This document shows, piece after piece, positions 32,835 through 41,773 of a stretch of DNA of 64,000 nucleotides. Numbering within the stretch: position 1 is the first letter of the stretch; every line of letters begins with the position of its first letter. The DNA comes from Streptomyces caelestis (GTDB lineage: Bacteria > Actinomycetota > Actinomycetes > Streptomycetales > Streptomycetaceae): the NCBI RefSeq assembly GCF_001279005.1, contig NZ_LGCN01000143.1, forward strand, positions 1 through 64,000. The letters run 5' to 3'. Both the position numbers and the translations under genes were made by a program. Under the pieces are notes generated by a model, which was not told where the DNA came from, did no database searches, and saw only the letters and a list, made by a program, of their open reading frames with translations.

Positions 32835-33407
32835 TCAGCGCTCCCCGCCGGGCACCCACAGCACGTCCCCGGTCTCCTTGTTGGCGATGCGGGCCAGGAT
32901 GAACAGGAGGTCGGAGAGGCGGTTGAGGTAGGTGGCGGTGAGGGGGTTCATGGTCTCGCCGTGGACCTCCAGCGCCGCCCAGGTGGAGCGCTCGGCCCGG
33001 CGTACGACCGTGCAGGCCTGGTGGAGCAGGGCCGCCCCCGCGCTGCCGCCGGGCAGGATGAAGGAGCGCAGCTTCTCCAGCCGCTCGTTGAAGCGGTCGC
33101 AGTCCGCCTCCAGCCGGTCGACGTAGAACTGCTCGACCCGCAGCGGCGGGTACTCGGGGTTCTCCACCACCGGCGCCGACAGGTCGGCGCCGACGTCGAA
33201 CAGGTCGTTCTGGACGCGGGTGAGGACCTCGACGACCTCCTCCTCCAGACCGCCCAGCGCGATCGCGGTGCCGATCACCGCGTTCGCCTCGTTGCTGTCG
33301 GCGTAGGCGGAGATCCGCAGATCGGTCTTGGCGACCCGGCTCATGTCACCGAGGTTCGTGGTGCCCTTGTCGCCGGTGCGGGTGTAGATACGCGTCAGGT
33401 TGACCAT
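32835..33407 (-). CDS. Cob(I)alamin adenosyltransferase, PduO type
   Basis: This enzyme transfers the adenosyl group of ATP to cob(I)alamin, producing coenzyme B12. The 190-residue helical-bundle protein has the ATP motif YTRTGDKGTTNLGD (8-21), SYADSNEANA-type helix (here SAYADSNEANAVIG), VQNDLFDVGADLS, FILPGGSAGAALLHQACTVVRRAER and LNRLSDLLFILAR. AdoCbl is the cofactor of the isobutyryl/methylmalonyl-CoA mutases whose genes and partners lie at the right of the window. It is convergent with the small membrane gene (3-nt gap). Confidence 0.95.
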   Translation of the reverse strand: MVNLTRIYTRTGDKGTTNLGDMSRVAKTDLRISAYADSNEANAVIGTAIALGGLEEEVVEVLTRVQNDLFDVGADLSAPVVENPEYPPLRVEQFYVDRLEADCDRFNERLEKLRSFILPGGSAGAALLHQACTVVRRAERSTWAALEVHGETMNPLTATYLNRLSDLLFILARIANKETGDVLWVPGGER

Positions 33408-33418
33408 GGGGCCAGCCT

Positions 33419-33500
33419 AGGGGGTGTCGTTCGGAACAGGCCGGCCCCGGTGAGCGGTGCCAGGGCCCGCGGCCCCGGCAGGATCCGAACGACACCCCCT
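33419..33500 (-). terminator. 17-bp perfect inverted repeat with GC-rich loop
   Basis: AGGGGGTGTCGTTCGGA (33419-33435) is exactly complementary to 33484-33500; the 48-nt loop is itself self-complementary. It begins 3 nt after the stop of the ABC permease and is the likely terminator of that operon. The same DNA lies just upstream of the adenosyltransferase start. Confidence 0.7.
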
Positions 33501-33502
33501 GG

Positions 33503-34252
33503 TTACGCTCCGACCGTCCGGAACACGCGTGTGCCCACCGTCACGGCGAGTACCGCGAAGCCGACGGCGACGACGCCGCCGTACAGCATGTGGGCCGTGG
33601 CGTAGGAGCCGACGTAGGCGTCCCGCACCGCGTCGACCAGATAGCGGAACGGCATCAGGTGGGACAGGACGTCCAGCCAGGCGGGGCCCAGGGTCATCGG
33701 GAGCATGAGGCCCGACAGCAGCATCGACGGCATGGTCAGGGCGTTGACGGCCGGCCCGAACGTCTGCGGGGTCTCCATCCGCATGGCGAGCGCGTAGGAC
33801 AGCGCGGCCAGGGACACGGTCAGCAGGGCGACGAAGGCGAAGCCGATCAGCACGCCGGCCAGGGGCGCCCGCAGCCCCATCACCAGCGCCGCCAGCACCA
33901 GCAGCACCGCCTGGAAGACGAACACGGTGGCGTCCCGCAGGACCCGGCCCAGCAGCAGGGCGAGGCGGCTGACCGGCGTGACCCGCATCCGCTCGACCAC
34001 CCCCTGACCCTTCTCGATGATGATCGCGAAACCGGCGAACGAGGCCCCGAACAGACCGAGTTGCAGCAGCAGTCCCGGTACGAGGAGCTGCCAGGAGCTG
34101 CCCGTCCCGCCGAGCGGCAGGCCGGTCAGCAGGGGGCCGAAGAACAGCAGGTACAGCAGCGGCATCAGCACGCCGAAGAGCAGTGCGAAGCGGGAGCGCA
34201 GGGACTGGCGCAGATAGCGCCCGTAGAGGAGCGCGGTGTCGTGGAGCAGCAT
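33503..34252 (-). CDS. ABC-2 type exporter permease
   Basis: The 249-residue protein has six membrane helices and the ABC-2 pattern (LLFGVLMPLLYLLFFG, GFAIIIEKGQGVVERMRVTPVSR, the coupling-helix segment). It is typical of DrrB-like half-transporters that export drugs, lipids or daunorubicin-type compounds. It lies 10 nt after the ATPase gene, so the two form one exporter. A conserved TetR-type repressor is divergent, which suggests substrate-induced expression. Confidence 0.9.
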   Translation of the reverse strand: MLLHDTALLYGRYLRQSLRSRFALLFGVLMPLLYLLFFGPLLTGLPLGGTGSSWQLLVPGLLLQLGLFGASFAGFAIIIEKGQGVVERMRVTPVSRLALLLGRVLRDATVFVFQAVLLVLAALVMGLRAPLAGVLIGFAFVALLTVSLAALSYALAMRMETPQTFGPAVNALTMPSMLLSGLMLPMTLGPAWLDVLSHLMPFRYLVDAVRDAYVGSYATAHMLYGGVVAVGFAVLAVTVGTRVFRTVGA

Positions 34253-34262
34253 CGTGGAGGTC

Positions 34263-35045
34263 CTATACGGCTACGGGGGCGGCGTCGGCCGGCGTGGCGC
34301 CGCGGCCGGTGATGGCGAGGAACGTGTCCTGGAGCGAGGCGTCGACCGAGCCGCCGTGCTCCAGTTTCAGGGCGGCCGGTGTGCCCTCGGCGACGACCAC
34401 GCCCCGGTCGACGACGACCAGCCGGTCCGCGAGCGCGTCCGCCTCGTCGAGGTAGTGGGTGGTCAGGAACACGGTGGTGCCGTGCTCGTCGCGCAGTCGC
34501 CGCACCAGGTCCCAGAGGCCGGCCCGGCTGCCGGGGTCGAGACCGGTCGTCGGCTCGTCCAGGAACAGCACCTTCGGGCGGTGGGTGAGCGCCATCGCGA
34601 TGTCCAGGCGGCGCCGCTGGCCGCCGGAGAGCGCGGCGCACGTGCGGTCGAGCAGCTCGGTGAGGTCCAGGTCGCGGGCCAGCTCCTCGGCGCGCTCGGC
34701 GGCCCGCGCCCTGCCGAGCCGGTACAGGCGGCCCTGGGTGACCAGCTCCTCCCGCACCGTGATCTGCGGATCGACTCCGCCGGACTGCGCCACATGGCCG
34801 CAGGCCCGCCGCACGCCGGCCGGGTCGGTCGCCAGGTCGTGCCCGGCGACGGTGGCCGCGCCGCCGGTGGGGGCGAGCAGGGTGGTGAGCATCCGGAGGG
34901 TGGTGGTCTTGCCGGCTCCGTTGGGCCCGAGGAAGCCGAGGATCTCGCCCTCGCGGACGGTGAGGTCGATACCGCGCACGGCCTCCACCGGGCCGCGCTT
35001 GGTCTGGAAGGTACGGGCCAGTCCGGCCGCGCTGATGATGGGCAT
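34263..35045 (-). CDS. ABC transporter ATP-binding protein (DrrA-like)
   Basis: The 260-residue ATPase has Walker A GPNGAGKTT (about 38-46), the Q-loop, the signature LSGGQRRRLDIAMAL, Walker B VLFLDEPTTGLDP and the switch His (TTHYLDEAD). The C-terminal extension (about 215-260) is that of DrrA-type daunorubicin resistance ATPases. ATG 35045 follows TCTGGGGCC. It is followed by its permease and transcribed away from the TetR gene, sharing an AT-rich 90-nt control region. Confidence 0.93.
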   Translation of the reverse strand: MPIISAAGLARTFQTKRGPVEAVRGIDLTVREGEILGFLGPNGAGKTTTLRMLTTLLAPTGGAATVAGHDLATDPAGVRRACGHVAQSGGVDPQITVREELVTQGRLYRLGRARAAERAEELARDLDLTELLDRTCAALSGGQRRRLDIAMALTHRPKVLFLDEPTTGLDPGSRAGLWDLVRRLRDEHGTTVFLTTHYLDEADALADRLVVVDRGVVVAEGTPAALKLEHGGSVDASLQDTFLAITGRGATPADAAPVAV

Positions 35046-35123
35046 GGCCCCAGAAAAACAGAGTCATTGAATTTTTGCAACGGCCCCAAACTTTAAGAGA
35101 GGCCAGTGATCGCCGGGCCGACC

Positions 35124-35129
35124 TACGAT
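35124..35129 (+). promoter_or_regulatory. -10 box TACGAT for leaderless TetR gene
   Basis: TACGAT ends 7 nt before ATG 35137. The AT-rich stretch 35055-35100 just left (TTGAATTTTTGCAA, AAACTTTAA) is the shared control region with the divergent ABC operon and the likely operator. Confidence 0.5.
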
Positions 35130-35136
35130 GAGAGGC

Positions 35137-35772
35137 ATGACAGAAGGGCTCAGGGAGCGGAAGAAGCGCGAGACCAGGCAGCGGATCTCGGACATCGCCA
35201 CCGGACTCTTCCTGGAGCACGGTTTCGTGACCGTGACGATGGCGGAGGTGGCGGAGGCCGCCGACGTCTCCGTGAACACGGTCTACAACTACTTCCCCGC
35301 CAAGGAGGACCTCTTCTTCGACCGCTCCAAGGACGTCGTCGACCGGCTCGCCCGCTGGGTCCGCGGCCGGAGCGCGGGGGAGTCGGCCGCCCGCGCCGTA
35401 CTGCGCGAACTGCGCGCCGACATCGAGGGCGTGTCGCCCCGGGTGGGCCTGATGGAGGGGTACGACCGCTTCATGCGCGTCATCCACGACTCCCCGCCGC
35501 TGCGCTCCCGGCTGTGGAGCCTGCAGCAGGAGGTCCAGGACAACCTCGAGGCGGCGCTCCGCGAGGAGACCGGCGCGGCCCCCGGCGACCCGCTGCCGGG
35601 CCTGGTGGCCGGTCAGATCTGCTGGATCCACAGCACGGTGTTCACCGCGATCGGCCGGGAGATGATGAAGGGCCGTGCACCGGCCCAGGTGTCGCGCGAG
35701 GTCCTCGGACTGGTCGACGACATCGAGGAGCTGCTGAGTGACGGGGTCCTCGGTTACGCGGTGCGCGGCTGA
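35137..35772 (+). CDS. TetR family transcriptional regulator
   Basis: The 211-residue regulator has the N-terminal TetR helix-turn-helix (RERKKRETRQRISDIATGLF, then TMAEVAEAADVSVNTVYNYFPAKEDLF; about 6-60) and a helical ligand-binding domain. It is divergent from a drug-type ABC exporter and probably represses it and itself, released by the exported compound. ATG 35137 is preferred over ATG 35128 because a -10 box ends 7 nt before 35137, implying a leaderless mRNA. Confidence 0.92.
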   Translation: MTEGLRERKKRETRQRISDIATGLFLEHGFVTVTMAEVAEAADVSVNTVYNYFPAKEDLFFDRSKDVVDRLARWVRGRSAGESAARAVLRELRADIEGVSPRVGLMEGYDRFMRVIHDSPPLRSRLWSLQQEVQDNLEAALREETGAAPGDPLPGLVAGQICWIHSTVFTAIGREMMKGRAPAQVSREVLGLVDDIEELLSDGVLGYAVRG

Positions 35773-35778
35773 ACCGGG

Positions 35779-36442
35779 CTACGCCGCGGGGGCCGTGCGC
35801 AGGACGCACAGGAGGCCCCGCACGCGGGTGCCGTCGGGCAGCTCCCACGCGCCGGCGACATGGCCCGACGCCCCCGGCTCGGGAAGCGGCGAGCCGTCCG
35901 GAGCGGGCTATTGGGGTGCGCAGGACGCGCAGGACCGTGCCGTCCGGCGCGGACAGCGCGGTGTGCTCCTCGGTGTCCTCCACGGCGGTGAAGTCCGCCG
36001 GGACCGGGGCCCGGTCCGCGTAGGCGCGGACGACCTCCCGGTCGGGGGTGTCGCTGACGCCCTGGGCCTGGGCCTGCGCCCGGCCCTCGATCAGCGCCGC
36101 CAACTCGGCGACGGCCACCGGGTCGTGGCAGGCGTCGTAGACCCAGCGCCGCCCGAGGACGCCGTGCTCCATGGTGCCGACGAGGGCGTGCTCCGCCCCG
36201 TCGAGGGGAGCGCCCCGGTAGGTGAGCGGCACCAGACAGGCGGCCGGTCCGGCGCCGGAGGAGTCGGTCACCACCATGAACTCGATGCCGACCTCCCCCT
36301 TCGGGTCGTCGAGCCGGAAACCGCCGGCCCTGGCCAACCGCGGTCCTCCCGCGCCCCCGTGGTACCAGGGGCGCGAGGGCAGCCAGGCGGTCAGCAGTTC
36401 GAGCTTGGTCGGCTGGAGGGTGGTGCGGTGGATCACGGCCAT
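35779..36442 (-). pseudogene. Maltokinase N-terminal-cap-like protein, frameshifted
   Basis: ATG 36442 opens a protein starting MAVIHRTTLQPTKLELLTAW, with FRLDDPKGEVGIEFMVVTDSSG, LVPLTYRGAPL and GTMEHGVLGRRWVYDACHDP. This resembles the stand-alone version of the N-terminal cap of maltokinases. Around 35905-35925 the frame breaks: after VLRTP the frame-1 reading becomes Arg-rich nonsense. The next frame, opening behind a stop at 35908-35910, carries PAPDGSPLPEPG, then HVAGAWELPDGTRVRGLL to a stop at 35779, which looks like the true C-terminus. One extra base (or two missing) explains it. It could be a real mutation or a sequencing error. The cap normally packs on a kinase domain that uses maltose; none is here. 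Confidence 0.75.
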
Positions 36443-36564
36443 GCCGGGGTTCTCCTCCGTCGTTCGGACACCGGCCCTCACCCTCGCATCCGCCGCACGC
36501 GCGCCGGCCGCCTTTCCGCCGAGTCGCCGGGCCCGCCGGGCCCGCCGGACAGGACGTGACAGGG

Positions 36565-36581
36565 GTCTCACTGGGTGAGAC
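36565..36581. promoter_or_regulatory. Inverted repeat GTCTCAC-N3-GTGAGAC
   Basis: This perfect 7-bp inverted repeat lies in the divergent region between the frameshifted gene and the dehydrogenase gene, 60 bp left of a TAATGT box (36626-36631). It is a candidate operator. Confidence 0.4.
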
Positions 36582-36675
36582 GTGAAACGCGTTACTAAGT
36601 CGCTCGCGCGGCCCCTCGCGCCCGCTAATGTCCGCTCCTGGAGAACAAGACAGCGCGTATCAGGGGAGTCGCACA

Positions 36676-37524
36676 GTGGCACGCAAGCTCGCCGTCATCG
36701 GGGCCGGTCTCATGGGGTCCGGCATCGCCCAGGTCTCCGCTCGGGCGGGCTGGGACGTCGTCCTGCGGGACGTGACCGACGAGGCGCTCACGCGCGGCAC
36801 CGACGGGATCAAGGCGTCGTACGACAAGTTCGTGAGCAAGGGGAAGCTGGAGGCGCACGACGCCGACGCCGCCCTCGCCCGGATCACCCCGACCACCGAT
36901 CTGGACGCCTGCGCGGACGCGGACGTCGTGGTCGAGGCCGTGTTCGAGAAGCTCGAGGTCAAGCACGAGATCTTCCGCACGCTCGACAAGATCGTGCGCG
37001 AGGACGCCGTCCTCGCCTCCAACACCTCCGCCATCCCGATCACCAAGATCGCGGCCGTGACGGAGCGTCCGGAACGGGTCGTCGGCACCCACTTCTTCTC
37101 GCCGGTCCCGATGATGCAGCTGTGCGAACTGGTCCGCGGCTACAAGACCAGCGACGAAACCCTCGCCAGGGCACGGGAGTTCGCCGAGTCGGTCGGCAAG
37201 ACCTGCATCGTCGTCAACCGCGACGTCGCCGGGTTCGTCACCACCCGCCTCATCAGCGCCCTCGTCGTCGAGGCCGCCAAGCTGTACGAGTCGGGCGTGG
37301 CGAGCGCCGAGGACATCGACCTGGCCTGCAAGCTGGGCTTCGGCCACGCCATGGGACCGCTGGCCACCGCCGACCTGACGGGCGTGGACATCCTGCTGCA
37401 CGCCACGTCGAACATCTACACCGAGTCCCAGGACGAGAAGTTCGCCGCTCCCGAGCTGATGCGCCGGATGGTTGACGCCGGTGACATCGGCCGCAAGAGC
37501 GGGCAGGGCTTTTACAAGCACTGA
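36676..37524 (+). CDS. 3-hydroxybutyryl-CoA (3-hydroxyacyl-CoA) dehydrogenase
   Basis: It interconverts 3-hydroxyacyl-CoA and 3-ketoacyl-CoA with NAD(P). The 282-residue protein has the Rossmann loop VIGAGLMGSGIAQ (7-19), the catalytic His-Glu pair (GTHFFSPVPMMQLCELV), SNTSAIPI, and the C-terminal dimer domain with NRDVAGFVTTRLI and GPLATADLTGVD. GTG 36676 (ARKLAVIGAG) is preferred over ATG 36628, because NAD-domain proteins of this family begin 3-5 residues before the first strand. It could join the acetoacetyl-CoA pathway with the thiolase at 53.8 kb. Confidence 0.93.
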   Translation: MARKLAVIGAGLMGSGIAQVSARAGWDVVLRDVTDEALTRGTDGIKASYDKFVSKGKLEAHDADAALARITPTTDLDACADADVVVEAVFEKLEVKHEIFRTLDKIVREDAVLASNTSAIPITKIAAVTERPERVVGTHFFSPVPMMQLCELVRGYKTSDETLARAREFAESVGKTCIVVNRDVAGFVTTRLISALVVEAAKLYESGVASAEDIDLACKLGFGHAMGPLATADLTGVDILLHATSNIYTESQDEKFAAPELMRRMVDAGDIGRKSGQGFYKH

Positions 37525-37679
37525 CACCGTGCGCCCGCCCCGGCGGGCATCACACGCCGGGGTGAATTCGGTATCGGTTCGCTCACGGGGAGCAACTTCG
37601 GGCGCCGCCACGCCGTCAGAGGTTGCGTCACCGGTCGTCAGGAAAACGCGGAGCACGAGACGTCACACGGGGAGCGCAT

Positions 37680-38003
37680 ATGTACATCAGGGGCGACCAC
37701 GCCGAGCTGGTCGTCGGGGGCCGCCTCGACGTCCGCAGCGCGGCGGACGCCCGTACGGTCCTGCACTCGGCCGTCGACGACGGAGCCGGCGACCTGGTGC
37801 TGGACCTGTCCGATCTGGACTCCTGGGACGCCACCGGACTCGGCGTGATCATGGGGGCCCACCGACGGGCCGGCCGCCGCGGCCGGCGTCTGGTGCTGCG
37901 GGACGTACCGCCCCAGATGCAGCGCCTGTTGGTGGCCACCCGGCTGCACCGGATCCTGGCGATCGAGGGAGGCATCGGGGTGGACACGCTGCCCCGCGTA
38001 TGA
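37680..38003 (+). CDS. STAS-domain anti-sigma factor antagonist
   Basis: The 107-residue protein is one STAS domain (SpoIIAA/RsbV-like): VVGGRLDVRSAADARTVLHSAV, LVLDLSDLDSWDATGLGVIMGAHR and a final helix with MQRLLVATRLHRIL. In active antagonists the phosphorylated residue is in a D-S-[ST]-G-[LI]-G loop; here it reads DATGLG, with Thr as the likely acceptor. It would bind an anti-sigma kinase; none is adjacent. GGGGAGCGC precedes ATG 37680. Confidence 0.9.
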   Translation: MYIRGDHAELVVGGRLDVRSAADARTVLHSAVDDGAGDLVLDLSDLDSWDATGLGVIMGAHRRAGRRGRRLVLRDVPPQMQRLLVATRLHRILAIEGGIGVDTLPRV

Positions 38004-38268
38004 GGACGTACGGGTGCGGGGCGGGGCGTCCCTCGAAGACCGGGACCGGCCCCGGCGAACCGTGCGACGCGCGCACAATCCTCACGAGACCGTGATGTCC
38101 CGGACCGCCCGGTACCCCGGACTGTCGTGGATACTGAGCGAAGGTTTAAGGTTCGGCTGCCTGCTGCCCTGCAACCCTCGGGCGGGCCCGGACCAGGAGC
38201 GACAGCGCGATGTGCGGCGAGGTCGGGAGGGGCTTCCACCACACGACGCTTTTTGGGGGCTAGGACCT

Positions 38269-40830
38269 ATGGACCCGAACAACCCGGGACCCGAGGAGTA
38301 CGGCCACGAGGAAGGGGGCGCCTCCCGGCCGAGTCGATTCGAGACCGGGAAAGGCCCCGCGCCGCGCCAGCGTCCGCCCCGGGAATCCCTCACGTCCGAC
38401 TTCGGACAGCACGCGCCCGGGCCCGCCCGCACGGTGCAACTCGTCGCCGGCGACTTCCTGCTGACCGTCAACCCCGTCGACGGCAGCGAGATCGAGCCCT
38501 GCCCGCCCGCCGAACGGCCGGCCCGCCCCGCGAAGCTCACCGAGGTCGAGCGCGCCGAGGTGGAGCGGGCCGCCAGGCCGCCCGTCCCGCCGGGGCCCGC
38601 GCAGCTCCCGCTGCCGCTGCTGGCCCGTGACGACGAGCGCGAGAAGCTGGTCCGGCTGCTGGCCCGCGGCCGTTCCGTACGCCTCACCGGCCCCGCCGGC
38701 TCCGGCCGCACCCGCCTCCTCGACATCGTCGCCGAGGACTGCGCGGACCTCGCCCCCGACGGCGTCGTCCGCCTGAACGGCCACCGCCGCTCCGCCGACG
38801 ACCTGCTGCACGACCTCTTCCACGCCGTCCACGACGCCCCGCTGCACCGCCCGGACCGGGACGAACTCGCCGATCACGTCCGCGAGATCGGCGCCGTCGT
38901 CGTCCTCGACGACCTGGAGTTCGGCGGCGCCGCCCTCGACGAGCTGCTGGACGCCACCCCCGAGTGCGCCTTCCTGCTCGGCGCCACCCCGGACGTGCCC
39001 GAGCCGTCCGCCGGCGCCGGCCTCGAGGAGGTCGTCCTCCCCGGTCTCGACCGCGCGGCCGGCCTCGACCTCCTCGAGCACGCCGTCGGCCGGAGCCTCA
39101 CCGAGGACGAGTCGAACTGGGCCGGCGACCTCTGGTTCGAGTCCGAGGGCCTGCCGCTGCGCTTCGTCCAGGCCGGCGCCCTGCTGCGGCAGCGCGACCG
39201 GCTGCGGGCCGGCGCCGACGCCGTCGACGAGTTCGGCGTCTTCGAGGACGTACGGCCCGACGAGGCCGCCTACGACCCCGCGGACGGCGACGAGGTGCCG
39301 CTGCCCTCGCTCGGCGAGGCCGCCGCCCCCGCCCCGCTGCTCGCCTCCCGGCTCAGCGCCTCCGCCCGCGCCACCCTGCGGTTCGCCGTCGCGCTCGGCG
39401 GCGAGGTGCCCCACCAGGCGCACCTGCCCGCCCTGGTGGGCGACACCCACGCCGACGCCGCCCTCGGCGAGCTGGCCGCCTGCGGACTGGTCTCCCCGGT
39501 CGGCTCCCGCTACCGGCTCGCCGCCGGGGTGCCGGCCCAGCTGGAGGCCGCCGGATACGCCGACGATGCCGAGGACCACGTCCGCGACGCCGCCCGGCAC
39601 TACGCCTGGTGGACCGGACACCCCTCGGTCGACCCGGAGCGGGTCTGCGCCGAGGCCGACGCGGTGCTCGCCGCGCTCTCCGTGCTGTCCCCGCTCGCCA
39701 CGGACACCACCGAGGGCGAGCGGAGCGCGGCCGTGCGGCTGGCCCGTACCGCCGCGCCCGCGTTCGCCTCGGGCCTGCACTGGGGCGCCTGGGAGAAGGC
39801 GCTGCGGGCCGGTGTGGAGGCCGCCCGGCTCGCGGGGGACGTGGCGGAACAGGCCTACTTCCACCACGAGCTCGGCGTCCACGCGCTGTGCGCCGGACAG
39901 CTCGACCGGGCGCGCGCCGAACTGGAGGCGTCCATCGGGCTGCGCGGTGCCCTCGCCGACAAGCGCGGCACCGTCGCCGGACGCAGGGCGCTGGCCCTGG
40001 TCGCCGACCGCTCCGGAACCCCGCTGACGATCGTGCCGACCGCGGGGGAGGAGGTGCCCGAGGCCCACTACGAGGAGCCGGCCGCACCGCCGCGCAGGGC
40101 GCCGACGGCCTTCCCGGAGCTCCAGCCGCCCGCCGACACCGCCCTGGTCGTCCACCGCCCGATGCCGTCGCCGTCCGCGCCGCCGGCCAAGCCGGGCGGT
40201 GGTCTCAAGGGACTGGCCAAGCGCAATCTGGTGGCGGCCGGCGCGGGCGCGCTGCTCGTCGCCGTGCTGGGCACGGTGGTCACCCTGGGCGCCACGTCGG
40301 AGAACGACGCCGGCACCCCGTCCGAGAACGTCGGCGTCAACCCCTCCGCCAGCCAGGGCGTCGACGACGGCAGCCTCGGCGCCGATCCGGCGGCCGGGGA
40401 CGAGGGCGACACCGGCGAGGCCGCCGGCCGGCCGGCCGACCCGGGCCCGGACGGCACCCCGGGCACCTCCGACGACCCGACGCCGACGGCCGGTGAGTCG
40501 GGGGAGCCGTCGGACGGTCCGAGCGGGACGGCGGAGCCGGACGAGCCGACCGAGTCCCCCTCGAACTCGAAGTCGCCTTCCACGTCGCCGTCCAAGCCGC
40601 CGCCCACGTCGCAGACGCCGACGGAACCGCAGACGCCGACGGAACCGGAGACTCCCACGGAGCCGGGGACGCCGACGGAGCCGGAGACCCCCACAGAGCC
40701 GGAGACGCCTCCGGACGGACCGGAGACCACGGCGAGCGACACCGCGCCGTCGACCCCCGTGGAGACGAGCGCGAGCGCCCCGCAGAGCGGCGACGCCGGC
40801 ACGCCCGGCGGCCCGGACCGGATGATCTGA
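38269..40830 (+). CDS. Large membrane-anchored NTPase with Pro/Thr repeat tail
   Basis: The 853-residue protein has a disordered N-terminus, a P-loop NTPase domain (about 125-330; Walker A LTGPAGSGRTRLLDIV, Walker B AVVVLDDLEF) of the STAND/AAA-like class, and a winged-helix-like and TPR-like helical part (about 360-590; HHELGVHALCAGQLDRARAELEASIGLRG). One membrane helix follows (about 653-676, NLVAAGAGALLVAVLGTVVTLGA), then a 175-residue extracytoplasmic tail rich in Pro, Thr, Ser, Asp with TPTEPE repeats. ATG 38269 follows GGGGGCTAGGACC. Streptomycetes have several such 'ATP-binding' or 'regulatory' proteins; the function is unknown. A signalling or scaffold role between wall and cytoplasm is inference. 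Confidence 0.75.
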   Translation: MDPNNPGPEEYGHEEGGASRPSRFETGKGPAPRQRPPRESLTSDFGQHAPGPARTVQLVAGDFLLTVNPVDGSEIEPCPPAERPARPAKLTEVERAEVERAARPPVPPGPAQLPLPLLARDDEREKLVRLLARGRSVRLTGPAGSGRTRLLDIVAEDCADLAPDGVVRLNGHRRSADDLLHDLFHAVHDAPLHRPDRDELADHVREIGAVVVLDDLEFGGAALDELLDATPECAFLLGATPDVPEPSAGAGLEEVVLPGLDRAAGLDLLEHAVGRSLTEDESNWAGDLWFESEGLPLRFVQAGALLRQRDRLRAGADAVDEFGVFEDVRPDEAAYDPADGDEVPLPSLGEAAAPAPLLASRLSASARATLRFAVALGGEVPHQAHLPALVGDTHADAALGELAACGLVSPVGSRYRLAAGVPAQLEAAGYADDAEDHVRDAARHYAWWTGHPSVDPERVCAEADAVLAALSVLSPLATDTTEGERSAAVRLARTAAPAFASGLHWGAWEKALRAGVEAARLAGDVAEQAYFHHELGVHALCAGQLDRARAELEASIGLRGALADKRGTVAGRRALALVADRSGTPLTIVPTAGEEVPEAHYEEPAAPPRRAPTAFPELQPPADTALVVHRPMPSPSAPPAKPGGGLKGLAKRNLVAAGAGALLVAVLGTVVTLGATSENDAGTPSENVGVNPSASQGVDDGSLGADPAAGDEGDTGEAAGRPADPGPDGTPGTSDDPTPTAGESGEPSDGPSGTAEPDEPTESPSNSKSPSTSPSKPPPTSQTPTEPQTPTEPETPTEPGTPTEPETPTEPETPPDGPETTASDTAPSTPVETSASAPQSGDAGTPGGPDRMI
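40615..40704 (+). repeat. Five 18-bp tandem repeats coding (TPTEPx)5
   Basis: The unit ACGCCGACGGAACCGGAG starts at 40615, 40633, 40651, 40669 and 40687, with small substitutions. It encodes TPTEPQ/E/G in the extracytoplasmic tail of the NTPase. Confidence 0.9.
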
Positions 40831-40855
40831 CCCGCGGACGCCCGTGGACACGGGT

Positions 40856-40887
40856 GAGGGCCGGGTTCCCGACGGAACCCGGCCCTC
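40856..40887. terminator. Bidirectional terminator
   Basis: A perfect 14-bp stem, GAGGGCCGGGTTCC (40856-40869) with 40874-40887, loop CGAC, lies between convergent genes. Confidence 0.85.
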
Positions 40888-40905
40888 CGCTCTGTGCCGG
40901 GGCGG

Positions 40906-41577
40906 TCAGAACAGCCGCAGCTTGTCGTCCTCGATGCCGCGCAGCGCGTCGTAGTCGAGGACCTGGCAGCCGATGCCCCGGTCGGTCGCGAGGACCCGGG
41001 CCTGCGGCTTGATCTCCTGCGCGGCGAAGACGCCCCGCACCGGGGCGAGATGGGGATCGCGGTTCAGCAGTTCCAGATAGCGCGTGAGCTGCTCCACGCC
41101 GTCGATCTCGCCGCGCCGCTTGATCTCCACCGCGACCGTCCGCCCCTCGGCGTCCCGGCACAGGATGTCGACCGGGCCGATCGCCGTCATGTACTCGCGG
41201 CGGATGAGGGTGTACCCCTCGCCGAGGGTCTCGATGCGGTCGGCGAGCAGTTCCTGGAGGTGCGCCTCCACGCCGTCCTTGATCAGGCCGGGGTCGACGC
41301 CCAGTTCGTGCGAGGAGTCGTGGAGGACCTCCTCCATCGTGATGATGAGCTTCTCGCCCGCCTTGTTGACGACGGTCCAGACGCCCTCTTCGTCGCCGGC
41401 GCCCTCCTTCAGCGTGCAGGGGGGCGACATCCAGTTCAGGGGCTTGTAGGCCCGGTCGTCGGCGTGGATCGAGACGCTGCCGTCCGCCTTGACCAGGATG
41501 AGACGGGGTGCCGACGGCAGGTGCGCGGTGAGCCGCCCGGCGTAGTCCACGGAGCAGCGGGCAATGACGAGACGCAT
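40906..41577 (-). CDS. nucS: Endonuclease NucS (EndoMS), mismatch-specific
   Basis: NucS cuts both strands at G-T, G-G and T-T mismatches and is the mismatch-repair enzyme of actinobacteria, which lack MutS/MutL. The 223-residue protein has an N-terminal beta domain and a C-terminal RecB-like nuclease domain: Asp137 (GPVDILC), Glu151 and Lys153 ([13 protein letters not shown]) and Gln163 ([11 protein letters not shown]). ATG 41577 begins [16 protein letters not shown], the standard start; the frame extends upstream without conservation. The C-terminal LRLF end fits a beta-clamp-binding tail. Confidence 0.95.
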   Translation of the reverse strand: MRLVIARCSVDYAGRLTAHLPSAPRLILVKADGSVSIHADDRAYKPLNWMSPPCTLKEGAGDEEGVWTVVNKAGEKLIITMEEVLHDSSHELGVDPGLIKDGVEAHLQELLADRIETLGEGYTLIRREYMTAIGPVDILCRDAEGRTVAVEIKRRGEIDGVEQLTRYLELLNRDPHLAPVRGVFAAQEIKPQARVLATDRGIGCQVLDYDALRGIEDDKLRLF

Positions 41578-41773
41578 GGTCGGCAACGCTACTCGACCGG
41601 CCCGCCCCGACGCGATTCGTCGTCCCACAGGCCCCTCGGGTCCCACGCGACGCGTCCTGAATCTCCAGGAAAACGCGTGTTTCGGCGGTGGCCGATTACC
41701 GGCCCACAGGAAGTTCCGCATCCGGGCATTCGCCTGGTGCCGTCACCGCCCGTTGCTTACGGTGGTGAACGGG

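Noticed and set aside
40615..40704. Repeat region in the NTPase gene as a mobile insertion
   Set aside because: The 18-bp units keep the reading frame and encode TPTEPE repeats, so this is coding low-complexity sequence rather than an insertion.
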